A stretch of DNA of 64,000 nt from Prauserella cavernicola (GTDB lineage: Bacteria > Actinomycetota > Actinomycetes > Mycobacteriales > Pseudonocardiaceae). The notes beneath the pieces are model-generated. The model ran no database searches. It saw only the letters and a program-made list of their open reading frames with translations, and was not told the DNA's origin. The translations under genes and the position numbers were made by a program. Shown here piece after piece: positions 53,101-62,206 of this stretch; positions within the stretch are counted from its first letter, which is position 1; every line of letters starts with the position of its first letter. The stretch lies in contig NZ_JAENJH010000010.1 in NCBI RefSeq assembly GCF_016595675.1, forward strand, positions 1 through 64,000, read 5' to 3'.

Positions 53101-53895
53101 ATGGCAGCCCAGCAGGGATCGACGAGGATCCCAGGCACCGCCGCGCTGAGCCAGGTGGGCAGGCTCGCGACCCTGTCGTGGGAGGTGCTGCGGGCCATCC
53201 CGCGCAGGCCGTTCCAGACCAGGGAATGGATCCAGCAGTGCTGGTTCTTCGCCAGTGTCACGATTCTGCCGACCGCGCTCGTCGCGATCCCGTTCGGCGC
53301 GGTGATCGCGTTGCAGCTCGGTTCGCTCACGCAGCAGATCGGCGCGCAGTCGTTCACCGGCGCGGCGAGCGCGCTCGCGATCGTGCAGCAGGCGAGCCCG
53401 CTGATCACCGCGCTGCTCGTGGCCGGGGCCGGCGGCAGCGCGGTGTGCGCCGACATCGGCGCGCGCAAGATCCGCGAGGAGATCGACGCCATGGAGGTGC
53501 TGGGGGTCAACCCCATCCAGCGCCTCATCGTGCCGAGGGTGCTCGCGGCGATCGTGGTGTCGGTGTTGCTCAACGGCCTCGTGAGCGTGGTCGGTGTGCT
53601 CGGCGGCTACTTCTTCAACGTCGTTATGCAGGGCGGGACGCCCGGCGCCTACCTCGCGAGCTTCAACGCACTGGCGCAGGTGCCCGATCTGGTGATCAGT
53701 GAGATCAAGGCGTTCCTGTACGGCTTCGTCGCCGGAGTGGTCGCCGCGTTCCGCGGGCTCAACCCGGCGGGCGGGCCGAAGGGCGTCGGCGACGCGGTGA
53801 ACCAGGCCGTGGTCATCACGTTCCTGCTGCTGTTCCTGATCAACGTCGCGCTCACCGCGATCTACCTCCAGATCGTTCCCCCGAAGGCCTTGTGA
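53101..53895 (+). CDS. yrbE4A: YrbE4A, MlaE-like permease of the Mce4 transporter
   Basis: The 264-residue integral membrane protein has about five to six helices and the YrbE/MlaE coupling motif IREEIDAMEVLGVNPIQRLIVPR that contacts the ABC ATPase. Together with YrbE4B it forms the inner-membrane channel through which the Mce4 complex imports sterols. The ATPase MceG is not encoded in this window. The stop overlaps the yrbE4B start. Confidence 0.94.
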   Translation: MAAQQGSTRIPGTAALSQVGRLATLSWEVLRAIPRRPFQTREWIQQCWFFASVTILPTALVAIPFGAVIALQLGSLTQQIGAQSFTGAASALAIVQQASPLITALLVAGAGGSAVCADIGARKIREEIDAMEVLGVNPIQRLIVPRVLAAIVVSVLLNGLVSVVGVLGGYFFNVVMQGGTPGAYLASFNALAQVPDLVISEIKAFLYGFVAGVVAAFRGLNPAGGPKGVGDAVNQAVVITFLLLFLINVALTAIYLQIVPPKAL

Positions 53896-54743
53896 TGAGC
53901 GGCGAGCCGACGGTGTCCGACCGGACCCTGGAGATCATCGCGCGACCCGGCGCGAGCCTCGAGGGCTTCGGCAAGCAACTGTCCTTCTACGCCAGGGCGC
54001 TCGCGTGGGCGCCGCGCACGCTGAGCCGCTACCGCCGCGAGATGCTGCGCCTGCTCACCGAGGTCAGCTTCGGCACCGGCGCGCTCGCCGTGATCGGCGG
54101 GACCCTCGGCGTGATGATCGGCATGACCCTGTTCACCGGGCTCATCGTGGGCCTGCAGGGCTACTCGGCGCTGGACCAGCTCGGCACGGCAGCGCTCACG
54201 GGGTTCATCTCCGCGTACTTCAACACCCGCGAGGTGGCGCCGCTCGCGGCGGGGCTCGCGTTGTCGGCGACCGTCGGCTGCGGGTTCACCGCACAGCTCG
54301 GCGCCATGCGGATCTCGGAGGAGATCGACGCGCTCGAGGTGATGGGCGTGCCGAGTCTGCCCTACCTCGTCACCACGCGCGTGCTCGCCGGGATCACCGC
54401 GGTGATCCCGCTCTACGCGGTGGGGTTGCTGTCGTCCTATCTGGCCTCCCGGCAGATCACCGTGTGGTTCTACGGCCAGTCGGCGGGCACCTACGACCAC
54501 TACTTCAACCTGTTCCTGCCACCCGAGGACGTGCTCTGGTCGTTCCTCAAAGTGGTCGTGTTCAGTGCACTGGTGATCCTGTCGCACTGCTACTACGGCT
54601 ACACCGCGAGCGGTGGGCCCGCGGGCGTCGGGGTCGCGGTGGGCAGGGCCGTGCGCACCTCGATCGTGCTGATCGTGGTGATCGACTTCTTCCTGAGCCT
54701 CGCCATCTGGGGCTCCTCGACGACGGTGAGGATCTCCGGGTGA
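53892..54743 (+). CDS. yrbE4B: YrbE4B, MlaE-like permease of the Mce4 transporter
   Basis: The ~283-residue membrane permease has the EEIDALEVMGVPSLPYLVTTR coupling motif split across two lines of the family signature and a conserved HCYYGYTASGGPAGVG segment near the end. Start may be GTG 53892 or ATG 53895; both overlap the yrbE4A stop. Partner of YrbE4A in the inner membrane. Its own stop overlaps the mce4A GTG. Confidence 0.94.
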   Translation: MMSGEPTVSDRTLEIIARPGASLEGFGKQLSFYARALAWAPRTLSRYRREMLRLLTEVSFGTGALAVIGGTLGVMIGMTLFTGLIVGLQGYSALDQLGTAALTGFISAYFNTREVAPLAAGLALSATVGCGFTAQLGAMRISEEIDALEVMGVPSLPYLVTTRVLAGITAVIPLYAVGLLSSYLASRQITVWFYGQSAGTYDHYFNLFLPPEDVLWSFLKVVVFSALVILSHCYYGYTASGGPAGVGVAVGRAVRTSIVLIVVIDFFLSLAIWGSSTTVRISG

Positions 54744-56044
54744 GGGCGACGCTGCTGCGCAGGCTCTGGCACCAGGTTCTCGGCCTGGTGTTCCTCCTCG
54801 TGGCCGCGTTGCTGCTCGCGTTGTGCGTGGCGATCTACAACAAGGAGTTCACCGCGTACGTGGGCGTGCGGCTGGAGACCGACCGCGTCGGCAACCAGAT
54901 GCGGGTGGGCGCCGACGTGAAGGTGCGCGGCATGCTCGTCGGCGAGGTGCGCGAGATCGAGACCACGGGGGACGGCGCCGCGCTCGAACTCGCGCTGCAA
55001 CCCGACAAGGTGGAGGTCATCCCCGGCAACGTCTCCGCGCGGCTGCTGCCCAAGACGCTCTTCGGCGAGCGGTACGTGGCGCTGCAGCTGCCCGAACGGT
55101 CGGGCTCACCGATCGCGGCGGGTGCGGTGATCGGGCAGGACCGCAGCAGCTCCGCCGTCGAGCTGGAACAGGTGCTGTCCAACGTGCTGCCGCTGTTGCA
55201 GGCGGTGCAGCCGGAGAAGCTGTCGAGCACGCTGGGCGCGGTGTCCACGGCGCTGGAGGGCAGGGGCGAGCAGTTCGGCGACACGCTCGTGCAGCTGTCG
55301 GACTACCTGGGAGAGCTGAACCCGTCGCTGCCCGACATCAAGGCCGACATCAGCGGCCTCGCCGACGTCGCCGACACCTACGACCGCGCGGCGCCGGACT
55401 TCCTGGAGGCACTGTCGGACCTGACCACCACCACGCGCACGCTCGTCGAGAAGCGGGAGGAACTTGCTGGTCTCTACCAGAGCGTCGGCGGCGCGTCGGT
55501 GGACCTCGGCCGCTTCCTGGAGGTGAACCGCGACAACCTGATCGCGCTCACCAGCACCGCGCAGCCGACGCTGGACGTGCTCGCGAAGTACGCCCCCGAG
55601 TACCCGTGCCTGCTGCGCCAGCTCGCCGAGGCCGTGCCGCGTGCGGAGCAGGCGTTCGGCAAGGGCACCGACGAGATGAACCACGTGACGATCCGGATCA
55701 CCGCCAGCCGCGGCAAGTACCTGCCGGGCCAGGACGAGCCACGCTATGACGACAAACGGGGGCCTCGCTGCTACCCGCAGGTCGAGCCGCCCGGTGCGTG
55801 GCCGCAGTACCCGCCCGAGGGCCCGATCGAGGACGGCTCGACGCATCCGCCGCCACCGAAGCGTGCCGGGTACGGCGGCGGCACCACGGCGGGGGTTCCC
55901 GAGCTGGCGAACTCGCCCGCCGAGCACGACCTGCTCGCCGAGCTGCTGGCACCGTCCACCGGCATCGCGCCCGACGAGGCTCCCGGCTGGGGCAGCCTGC
56001 TCGTCGGACCCGCCTATCGCGGAGCGGAGGTGAGGCTCGAATGA
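54740..56044 (+). CDS. mce4A: Mce4A, MCE-domain subunit
   Basis: The 434-residue protein has an N-terminal membrane helix (about 10-33), an MCE domain at about 35-115 (VGVRLETDRVGNQMRVGADVKVRG) and a long helical domain with amphipathic coil (about 130-300), then a proline-rich C-terminal tail with two cysteines (about 340-434). MCE subunits A-F assemble as a hetero-hexamer whose helices make a lipid tunnel across the periplasm. GTG 54740 overlaps the yrbE4B stop by 4 bp. Confidence 0.93.
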   Translation: MRATLLRRLWHQVLGLVFLLVAALLLALCVAIYNKEFTAYVGVRLETDRVGNQMRVGADVKVRGMLVGEVREIETTGDGAALELALQPDKVEVIPGNVSARLLPKTLFGERYVALQLPERSGSPIAAGAVIGQDRSSSAVELEQVLSNVLPLLQAVQPEKLSSTLGAVSTALEGRGEQFGDTLVQLSDYLGELNPSLPDIKADISGLADVADTYDRAAPDFLEALSDLTTTTRTLVEKREELAGLYQSVGGASVDLGRFLEVNRDNLIALTSTAQPTLDVLAKYAPEYPCLLRQLAEAVPRAEQAFGKGTDEMNHVTIRITASRGKYLPGQDEPRYDDKRGPRCYPQVEPPGAWPQYPPEGPIEDGSTHPPPPKRAGYGGGTTAGVPELANSPAEHDLLAELLAPSTGIAPDEAPGWGSLLVGPAYRGAEVRLE

Positions 56045-57093
56045 GGAGCTTCGTCCCGTCGCTGCTGAAGATCCTGGTGTTCGCCGTCGTCACCGTGCTG
56101 CTCACCGGGATCCTCGGCGCGACCATCGCCAACACCAACTTCGGGCCCACCTCCGGCTACACGGCGGTGTTCACCAACGCCTCGGGCCTGCAGGCGGGCG
56201 ACGACGTGCGCATCGTGGGCGTCAAGGTCGGCAAGGTCTCCGAGATCACCGTGTCCGACGACAACCTCGCCGAGGTGCGCTTCGACATCGAACAGGTGCG
56301 CGAACTGCCCTCCGGCGTCACGGCCACGATCAAGTACCGCAACCTCGTCGGCCAGCGCTACCTCTCACTCGGCACCGACGTCGCCGGCGAGGGCGCGCTC
56401 CGGCCCGGCGACGCGATCCCCGTCGACCGCACCCAGCCCGCCCTCGACCTCACCGTGCTGTTCAACGGGTTCAAGCCGTTGTTCGACGCGCTCGACGCCG
56501 AGCAGGTGAACCAGCTCTCCCACGAGATCATCGCGGTGCTGCAGGGCGAGGGAGGCACGATCGAGAGCCTGTTGTCCCACACCGCCTCGCTCACGTCCAC
56601 GATCGCCAGCAGGGACGAGGTGATCGGCCAGGTCATCGGCAACCTCAACACCGTGCTCGGGACGCTGAACCAGCGCGGGCCCCAGCTGGGCGGGCTCATC
56701 GACGCCACCCAGCAGCTCGTGACGGGCCTGTCGGAGCAGCGCGAGCCCATCGGCGAGGCGGTGTCCGCGCTGGGAGAGCTCACCACCACGACCTCCGGCC
56801 TGCTGAGCGAGGCGCGGCCGCCACTGAAACGCGACATCGCCGCGCTCGGTGCGCTGTCGGGCAACCTGGCCGATTCCGAGGAACTGCTCGACCACCTGCT
56901 GCAGGTGATGCCGGGCAACCTCGAGAAGTTCACGCGCACGCTCAGCTACGGCAGCTGGTTCAACTACTACCTCTGCGGGCTCACCGGCACGATCGGCCTC
57001 TCCTCGCTCAACATCACGCTGCCATTCCTGCCCCTGCCCGCGACCGAACAGCCCGAGAGGTGCGAGCCGACGGGAGCGCCACCAGGACCATGA
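56041..57093 (+). CDS. mce4B: Mce4B, MCE-domain subunit
   Basis: The 350-residue subunit has a membrane helix near residues 8-30 (ILVFAVVTVLLTGILGATI), the MCE domain (YTAVFTNASGLQAGDDVRIV, about 38-115) and a helical needle part ending in the conserved FNYYLCGLTG segment with a cysteine. The ATG overlaps the mce4A stop and the end overlaps the mce4C start, each by 4 bp. Confidence 0.93.
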   Translation: MRSFVPSLLKILVFAVVTVLLTGILGATIANTNFGPTSGYTAVFTNASGLQAGDDVRIVGVKVGKVSEITVSDDNLAEVRFDIEQVRELPSGVTATIKYRNLVGQRYLSLGTDVAGEGALRPGDAIPVDRTQPALDLTVLFNGFKPLFDALDAEQVNQLSHEIIAVLQGEGGTIESLLSHTASLTSTIASRDEVIGQVIGNLNTVLGTLNQRGPQLGGLIDATQQLVTGLSEQREPIGEAVSALGELTTTTSGLLSEARPPLKRDIAALGALSGNLADSEELLDHLLQVMPGNLEKFTRTLSYGSWFNYYLCGLTGTIGLSSLNITLPFLPLPATEQPERCEPTGAPPGP

Positions 57094-58121
57094 AGCCACT
57101 CAAGGAACGCAACCAGGCCGCGGTGGGCGCCGTGACGCTCGTGCTCATCGCGCTCGCCGGGCTGGTCGCCTACAACTCCGACGACCTGCCGCTGTTCAGC
57201 AACAGCACCACCTACTCCGCCTACTTCGCCGAGTCCGCCGACCTGTCCTCGGGCAACGAGGTGCAGGTGGCCGGAGTCAAGGTCGGCGAGGTCGACGGGG
57301 TGACGCTGGACGGCAAGCGGGTGCACGTGACCTTCGAGGTCGAGAACGTCCGGCTCGGCGAGCGGACCGAGGCCTCGATCGAGGTGAAGACGTTGCTGGG
57401 TGAGAAGTTCCTCGCGCTGCGGCCCGACGGCGAGGGCACGCTCGACCCGAACGAGCCCATCCCGGTGAAGCGCACCAGGACTCCGTACCAGATCCAGGAC
57501 GTGTTCTCCGACCTCGACCGGACGGTGGGCGACATCGACACCGGGCAGCTCGCGCAGAGCTTCGAGGTGATCGCCGACTCACTGGAGAACACCCCGCAGC
57601 ACCTGCGCGACGCGCTGGGCGGGATGTCCGCGCTGGCCCAGACGGTGTCCTCGCGCGACGACGAGCTGGCCCGCCTGCTGTCCAACACCAGCGGCGTCTC
57701 GAAGGTGCTCGCCGACCGCGACACCCAGCTGCGGCAGGTGATCGACGACGGCAACCTCCTGCTGACCGAACTGCAGAACCGGGAGACGGCCATCGACCGG
57801 CTGCTCACCGGCGCGCAGCAGCTCTCCGACCAGCTCACCGGGCTCGTCGCCGACAACCAGGAGCAGCTCACGCCCGCGCTCGAACAGCTCGGCGTGGTCA
57901 CGGATCTGTTGCAGCGCAACCAGGACAACCTCAACCGCAGCCTCGAGATGCTGGCCCCGTTCACCCGCATCGGAGCCAACGCGACCGGCAACGGCCGCTG
58001 GTTCGAGGGCTACATCTGCGGTCTGCTCCCGCCCGTGATCACCGTGGGCGGCGCGCAGATCAACCCCGAGGGCTGCTCGCCGCCGATCGCGGCGCCGAAC
58101 CAGGGCGTCGGGGGGAACTGA
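57090..58121 (+). CDS. mce4C: Mce4C, MCE-domain subunit
   Basis: The 343-residue subunit starts MKPLKERNQAAVGAVTLVLI, with a membrane helix at about 12-30, followed by the MCE domain (TYSAYFAESADLSSGNEVQV) and a long helical region to the end, with two cysteines in EGYICGLLPP and PEGCSPP. The ATG at 57090 overlaps the mce4B stop codon; an in-frame GTG further upstream is not needed. Confidence 0.92.
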   Translation: MKPLKERNQAAVGAVTLVLIALAGLVAYNSDDLPLFSNSTTYSAYFAESADLSSGNEVQVAGVKVGEVDGVTLDGKRVHVTFEVENVRLGERTEASIEVKTLLGEKFLALRPDGEGTLDPNEPIPVKRTRTPYQIQDVFSDLDRTVGDIDTGQLAQSFEVIADSLENTPQHLRDALGGMSALAQTVSSRDDELARLLSNTSGVSKVLADRDTQLRQVIDDGNLLLTELQNRETAIDRLLTGAQQLSDQLTGLVADNQEQLTPALEQLGVVTDLLQRNQDNLNRSLEMLAPFTRIGANATGNGRWFEGYICGLLPPVITVGGAQINPEGCSPPIAAPNQGVGGN

Positions 58122-59305
58122 TGACCGTCGACACGCGGGCCCGGCGCAGTGTCTACAGCTGGCTCGCGCTGGCGTGCGTCGCCCTGCTGCTGCTCGCGAC
58201 CGCGCTGTGGTGGCTGGGCAGGGCGGGCGGCACGCGGCTGACGGCGTACTTCGACAAGACCGTCGGCCTCTACGCCGGATCGTCGGTGCGCGTGCTGGGT
58301 GTCCCGGTCGGACAGATCACCGGCGTGACGCCCGAGGGCGGCTCGGTGCGCGTGGACCTGGAGGTGGACGTCCCCGTGCCCGAGGGCGCGGGCGCCGTCG
58401 TGGTGGCGCCGAGCCTGGTGAGCGACCGCTACGTGCAGCTGACCCCTGCCTACGACACCGGCCGTGCACTCGGCAACGGCGCCGTGATCCCGCGCGAGCG
58501 CACGGCGACGCCGGTGGAGCTCGACGACCTCTACGACAGCCTCAACGAGCTGTCCACCAGTCTCGGACCGAACGGTGCCAACGCCGACGGCGCGCTGTCC
58601 GACGTGCTCGACACCGCAGCCGAGAACCTCGACGGCAACGGCAAGAACCTCAACAACACCGTCACCGAGCTGGCCGGGCTCGCGAGCACGCTCGAGAACT
58701 CCAAGGGTGACCTGTTCGGGACCGTGCGGAACCTGCAGACGTTCACCTCGACGCTCGCTCGCAGTGACGCCCAGCTCAACGAGTTCTACGACCGGCTCGC
58801 CGACGTCACGGGCTTTCTGGCCGAGGACTCCGGCGACGTGGGCACGGCGTTGTCCGCGCTGGGCGGCGCGCTCACCGACGTGCGGCGGTTCGTCCAGGAC
58901 AACCGCGAACAACTCTCCTCCAATGTGGACAAACTGGCCGGGATCACGGGTGTGCTCGTGGACCAGCGGGCCGCGCTCGCCGAGGTGCTCGATGTCGGGC
59001 CCACCGGCATGACGAACTTCATCAACACCTACGACGCGGCCTCCGGCAGCATCCAGGTGCGCTACAACGCCAACGAGCTCGCGCACCCGCTCATGGAGAC
59101 ACTGTGCAAGCTCGTGAGCGCGGGCACGCCCGAGCAGCTGCCCGACACGCTCGGCGATCTCTGCCGCGGCCTGGCGCCGTTCTTCGACGAGACCCTCGAC
59201 CTGCCGTCGGTGCCCGAGACGCTCAACGCGCTGCAGAACGGCAAGCTCCCGCCGTTGCCGCTGCCCGTGGCCGACCTCCTGACGACGCCGCTGGAGACGG
59301 GCTGA
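58121..59305 (+). CDS. mce4D: Mce4D, MCE-domain subunit
   Basis: The 394-residue subunit has a membrane helix at about 12-32 (LALACVALLLLATALWWLG), an MCE domain at about 38-115 (LTAYFDKTVGLYAGSSVRVLG) and a helical needle with many asparagines and serines (ENLDGNGKNLNNTVTELAGL). Two cysteines lie near the C terminus (ETLCKLV, GDLCRGL). Start and stop share single bases with neighbours (TGATG). Confidence 0.93.
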   Translation: MTVDTRARRSVYSWLALACVALLLLATALWWLGRAGGTRLTAYFDKTVGLYAGSSVRVLGVPVGQITGVTPEGGSVRVDLEVDVPVPEGAGAVVVAPSLVSDRYVQLTPAYDTGRALGNGAVIPRERTATPVELDDLYDSLNELSTSLGPNGANADGALSDVLDTAAENLDGNGKNLNNTVTELAGLASTLENSKGDLFGTVRNLQTFTSTLARSDAQLNEFYDRLADVTGFLAEDSGDVGTALSALGGALTDVRRFVQDNREQLSSNVDKLAGITGVLVDQRAALAEVLDVGPTGMTNFINTYDAASGSIQVRYNANELAHPLMETLCKLVSAGTPEQLPDTLGDLCRGLAPFFDETLDLPSVPETLNALQNGKLPPLPLPVADLLTTPLETG

Positions 59306-60480
59306 TGAGACGACTGCTGCTCCCCGTGCTCCCTGTGGTCACAGCCTGCCTGCTGCTGGCGGGCTGCGGCGGAGACAGCGGCTTCGGCGGGCTGTACAAC
59401 ACTCCGCTGCCCGGAAGTGCCGACCTCGGCGAGAATCCCTACCGCGTCACCGCGCAGTTCGGCGACGTGCTCGATCTCGTGCCCCAGGCGTCGGTGAAGG
59501 TCGACGACGTCGCCGTGGGCCGGGTCGAGAAGGTGGAGCTCGCCAAGGACACGAAGTCGGCCATCGTCACGCTGGCCGTCAACGGCGACGTGCGACTGCC
59601 CGCCAACGCCGACGCGCGGCTGCGGCAGTCGAGCCTGCTGGGGGAGAAGTTCGTCGAACTGGGCCCGCCCGCGGGGGAGCGCGCCACCGGCACCCTCGCC
59701 GACGGCGCGCGGATCCCGATCGAGCGCACCAACCGCAACCCCGAGGTCGAGGAGGTGCTGGGCGCGCTGTCGCTGCTGCTCAACGGCGGCGGCATCGAGC
59801 AGCTGTCCACGATCACCGAGGAGCTCAACGCCGCACTGTCCGGCAACGAGGCCGAGGTCAAGGCCCTGCTCTCCCGCGTCGACGAGCTCGCCACCGAACT
59901 CGACGGGCAGAAGGGCGAGATCATTCGCGCCATCGACGGCCTCAACCGCCTCTCCAGCACGCTCGTCGCCGAGACCGGCAACCTCACCACCGCGCTCGAC
60001 CAGCTCGAACCCGGGCTACGGGTGGTGACCGAGCAGCGCGACCAGCTCGTCGGGATGCTGCAGTCGCTCGACCAGCTCTCCGGCGTCGCGGTGGACACCA
60101 TCGACCGGAGCCGCGATGAGCTCGTCGCCAACCTGCACGCGCTCGCACCGACGCTGGAGAAGCTCGCCGAGGCGGGCACCGACCTGCCGACCGCGCTGCG
60201 GATCCTGCCGACCTACCCGTTCCCCGACGCGGCGGGCAGGGTGATCAGGGGCGACTACGCCAACGTCACCGCGCGCGTCGACCTCAACCTCGACCTGCTG
60301 CTGCAGAACTTCACCAACTCGTCGCAGCCGCCGCTGCAACCGCCGACACCGGATCTCGGACTGCCCGAGGGACCCGCGCCCCCGGCGTTGCCGCTGCCGG
60401 AGATCACGCCGCCGGAGCGGGAGCCGGGAGAGGGCGGCGTGCTCGGCGGGTTGCTCGGCGGACTGCTGGGAGGTGGCTGA
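59305..60480 (+). CDS. mce4E: Mce4E lipoprotein subunit (LprN-like)
   Basis: The 391-residue subunit is the lipoprotein of the complex: signal peptide with lipobox LLLAGC at residues 17-22, so the mature protein is lipid-anchored on Cys22 of the outer leaflet. The MCE domain follows (YRVTAQFGDVLDLVPQASVK) with a helical needle and a proline/glycine-rich end (GEGGVLGGLLGGLLGGG). It matches the position and type of LprN in M. tuberculosis mce4. Confidence 0.94.
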   Translation: MRRLLLPVLPVVTACLLLAGCGGDSGFGGLYNTPLPGSADLGENPYRVTAQFGDVLDLVPQASVKVDDVAVGRVEKVELAKDTKSAIVTLAVNGDVRLPANADARLRQSSLLGEKFVELGPPAGERATGTLADGARIPIERTNRNPEVEEVLGALSLLLNGGGIEQLSTITEELNAALSGNEAEVKALLSRVDELATELDGQKGEIIRAIDGLNRLSSTLVAETGNLTTALDQLEPGLRVVTEQRDQLVGMLQSLDQLSGVAVDTIDRSRDELVANLHALAPTLEKLAEAGTDLPTALRILPTYPFPDAAGRVIRGDYANVTARVDLNLDLLLQNFTNSSQPPLQPPTPDLGLPEGPAPPALPLPEITPPEREPGEGGVLGGLLGGLLGGG

Positions 60481-61727
60481 TGCTCACCGGACGACACCGC
60501 CTCAAACTGCTGGCGTTCCTGGTGATCGCGGTGGTCTCCGTGGTGTACGCGGGGATCAACTACGCGGGGCTGGACCGGCTGTTCGGCACCCGCGGCTACG
60601 CGGTCACTGTGCGGCTGGCCGACTCGGGCGGCATCTTCGTCAACGCCGAGGTGACCTACCGAGGGGTCGCGGTCGGCAAGGTCGTGGCGATGAACCTGAC
60701 CGAGCGCGGCGTGGAGCTCACCCTCGACGTCGAGCCGAGTGCCGAGCCGATCCCCGCCGATACCGAGGCGAGGGTGTCCAACCGCTCGGCTGTCGGGGAG
60801 CAATACGTCGACCTGGTGCCGGGGCACCAGGACGGCCCGTACCTCGAGGACGGGTCGGTGATCGAGCAGCCCCGCACGTCGATTCCGCTGGCGCCCGACA
60901 CCGTGCTCGCCAACCTCGACGAATTGGTGTCCAGTGTGGACCCCCAATCGCTGCGCACGGTGGTGGACGAGACCTACGACGCGTTCGCCGGTGCGGGGCC
61001 GGATCTGCAGCAGCTGCTCGACTCGGCGAGCTCGTTCACCACGACGGCCACCGAGAACCTGCCGCAGACGCGCGCGCTGCTCGCCGACGGCCGCGTTGTG
61101 CTCGACACCCAGCGCAGGCAGGGCGAGAACATCGGCGCGATCGCCGAGGGACTGCGCACCATCTCGGGCGAGCTGAAGGGCGCCGACCCCGACCTGCGGA
61201 AGGTGATCGACGAGGCGCCCCGGCTCAGCAAGGAGGTCAGCGACGTGCTCGCCGTGTCGGGCACCGACCTCGGCGTGGTGATCGCCAACCTGCTCACGAC
61301 GTCCACCATCACCACCGCGCGCACCGACGCGATCGAGCAGCTGCTCGTGGCCTACCCGGTGATCTCGGCGTTCACGCGCTCGGTGACCTCGGGCGGCGAA
61401 GGACATCTCGGGTTCGTGCTCAACCTGTTCGACCCGTACTCCTGCACGCGCGGCTACGAGGGCACCGAACAGCGGCCTGCCAACGACACCAGCGAGGCGC
61501 CCCCCAACACCGAGGCGTACTGCGCGGAGCCGCCCGGCAGCCCGAGCAGCGTGCGCGGCGCGCAGAACGCACCGTTCGCGGGGATGCCGGTGGACGTGCC
61601 GGAGGCGTCGCGGCAGGAACAGCAGACCACCGACGGCAGGCCGCGCGACGACGCGCTGCCCGGCGTGCTGGGACTGCTCGGCGGCGCGGGACGCGGCGTC
61701 GGCGGGCTGCTGGGGCTGGACCGATGA
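60480..61727 (+). CDS. mce4F: Mce4F, MCE-domain subunit
   Basis: The 415-residue last MCE subunit has a membrane helix at about 10-30 (LLAFLVIAVVSVVYAGINY), MCE domain (YAVTVRLADSGGIFVNAEVTYRG) and helical needle, then a glycine/proline-rich tail containing two cysteines (SCTRGYEG, AYCAEPPG). Its ATG overlaps the mce4E stop by one base; its own stop overlaps the next gene by 4 bp. Confidence 0.93.
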   Translation: MLTGRHRLKLLAFLVIAVVSVVYAGINYAGLDRLFGTRGYAVTVRLADSGGIFVNAEVTYRGVAVGKVVAMNLTERGVELTLDVEPSAEPIPADTEARVSNRSAVGEQYVDLVPGHQDGPYLEDGSVIEQPRTSIPLAPDTVLANLDELVSSVDPQSLRTVVDETYDAFAGAGPDLQQLLDSASSFTTTATENLPQTRALLADGRVVLDTQRRQGENIGAIAEGLRTISGELKGADPDLRKVIDEAPRLSKEVSDVLAVSGTDLGVVIANLLTTSTITTARTDAIEQLLVAYPVISAFTRSVTSGGEGHLGFVLNLFDPYSCTRGYEGTEQRPANDTSEAPPNTEAYCAEPPGSPSSVRGAQNAPFAGMPVDVPEASRQEQQTTDGRPRDDALPGVLGLLGGAGRGVGGLLGLDR

Positions 61728-62206
61728 GGGCGCTGGCCGTCGTGGCCACGCTCGCCGTGGCGGCCGCGGCGTGGTTCGGCTGGACGTGGGTGAGCGCGGC
61801 CAACGACGACGGGCTCGAGGTCGCGCGCGAACGCGACGCCGTGCTCGCGGCTGTCGGCGACGGTCTGGTCGCGCTGCACACGATCGACCACCGTCATGCC
61901 GACCGCGACATCGCCCGGTGGATCGAGGTGACCACGGGCGAGCTGGGCGACGAGCTGGCCAGGGACCGGCAGCTGCAACTCGACCGCGCGGCGGGCACGA
62001 AGACGGTGGCGTCGGCGACCCTGCTGGAGGCAGCGGTGACGGAGCTGGACTACGAGGCGGGCACGGCGCGGCTCGTCGCGGTGCTGGACGTGCGGCTGGG
62101 CACCGAAGGCGAACCGCCCGAGCCGCAGCGCAGCAGGCTGACCGTGGGTGCGGAGCGCGCCGGCGAGGTCTGGAAGGTCAGCGAGGTACAGGCGGCGGGC
62201 GGATGA
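61724..62206 (+). CDS. Mce-associated membrane protein (Mam4A-like)
   Basis: The 160-residue protein has one N-terminal membrane helix (ALAVVATLAVAAAAWFGWTWV) and an extracytoplasmic alpha+beta domain with a final strand KVSEVQAAGG, the NTF2/VirB8-like shape of Mce-associated proteins. These stabilise or assemble the Mce4 complex in mycobacteria (Mam4A/Mam4B). The ATG overlaps the mce4F stop and its own stop overlaps the next start. Confidence 0.85.
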   Translation: MRALAVVATLAVAAAAWFGWTWVSAANDDGLEVARERDAVLAAVGDGLVALHTIDHRHADRDIARWIEVTTGELGDELARDRQLQLDRAAGTKTVASATLLEAAVTELDYEAGTARLVAVLDVRLGTEGEPPEPQRSRLTVGAERAGEVWKVSEVQAAGG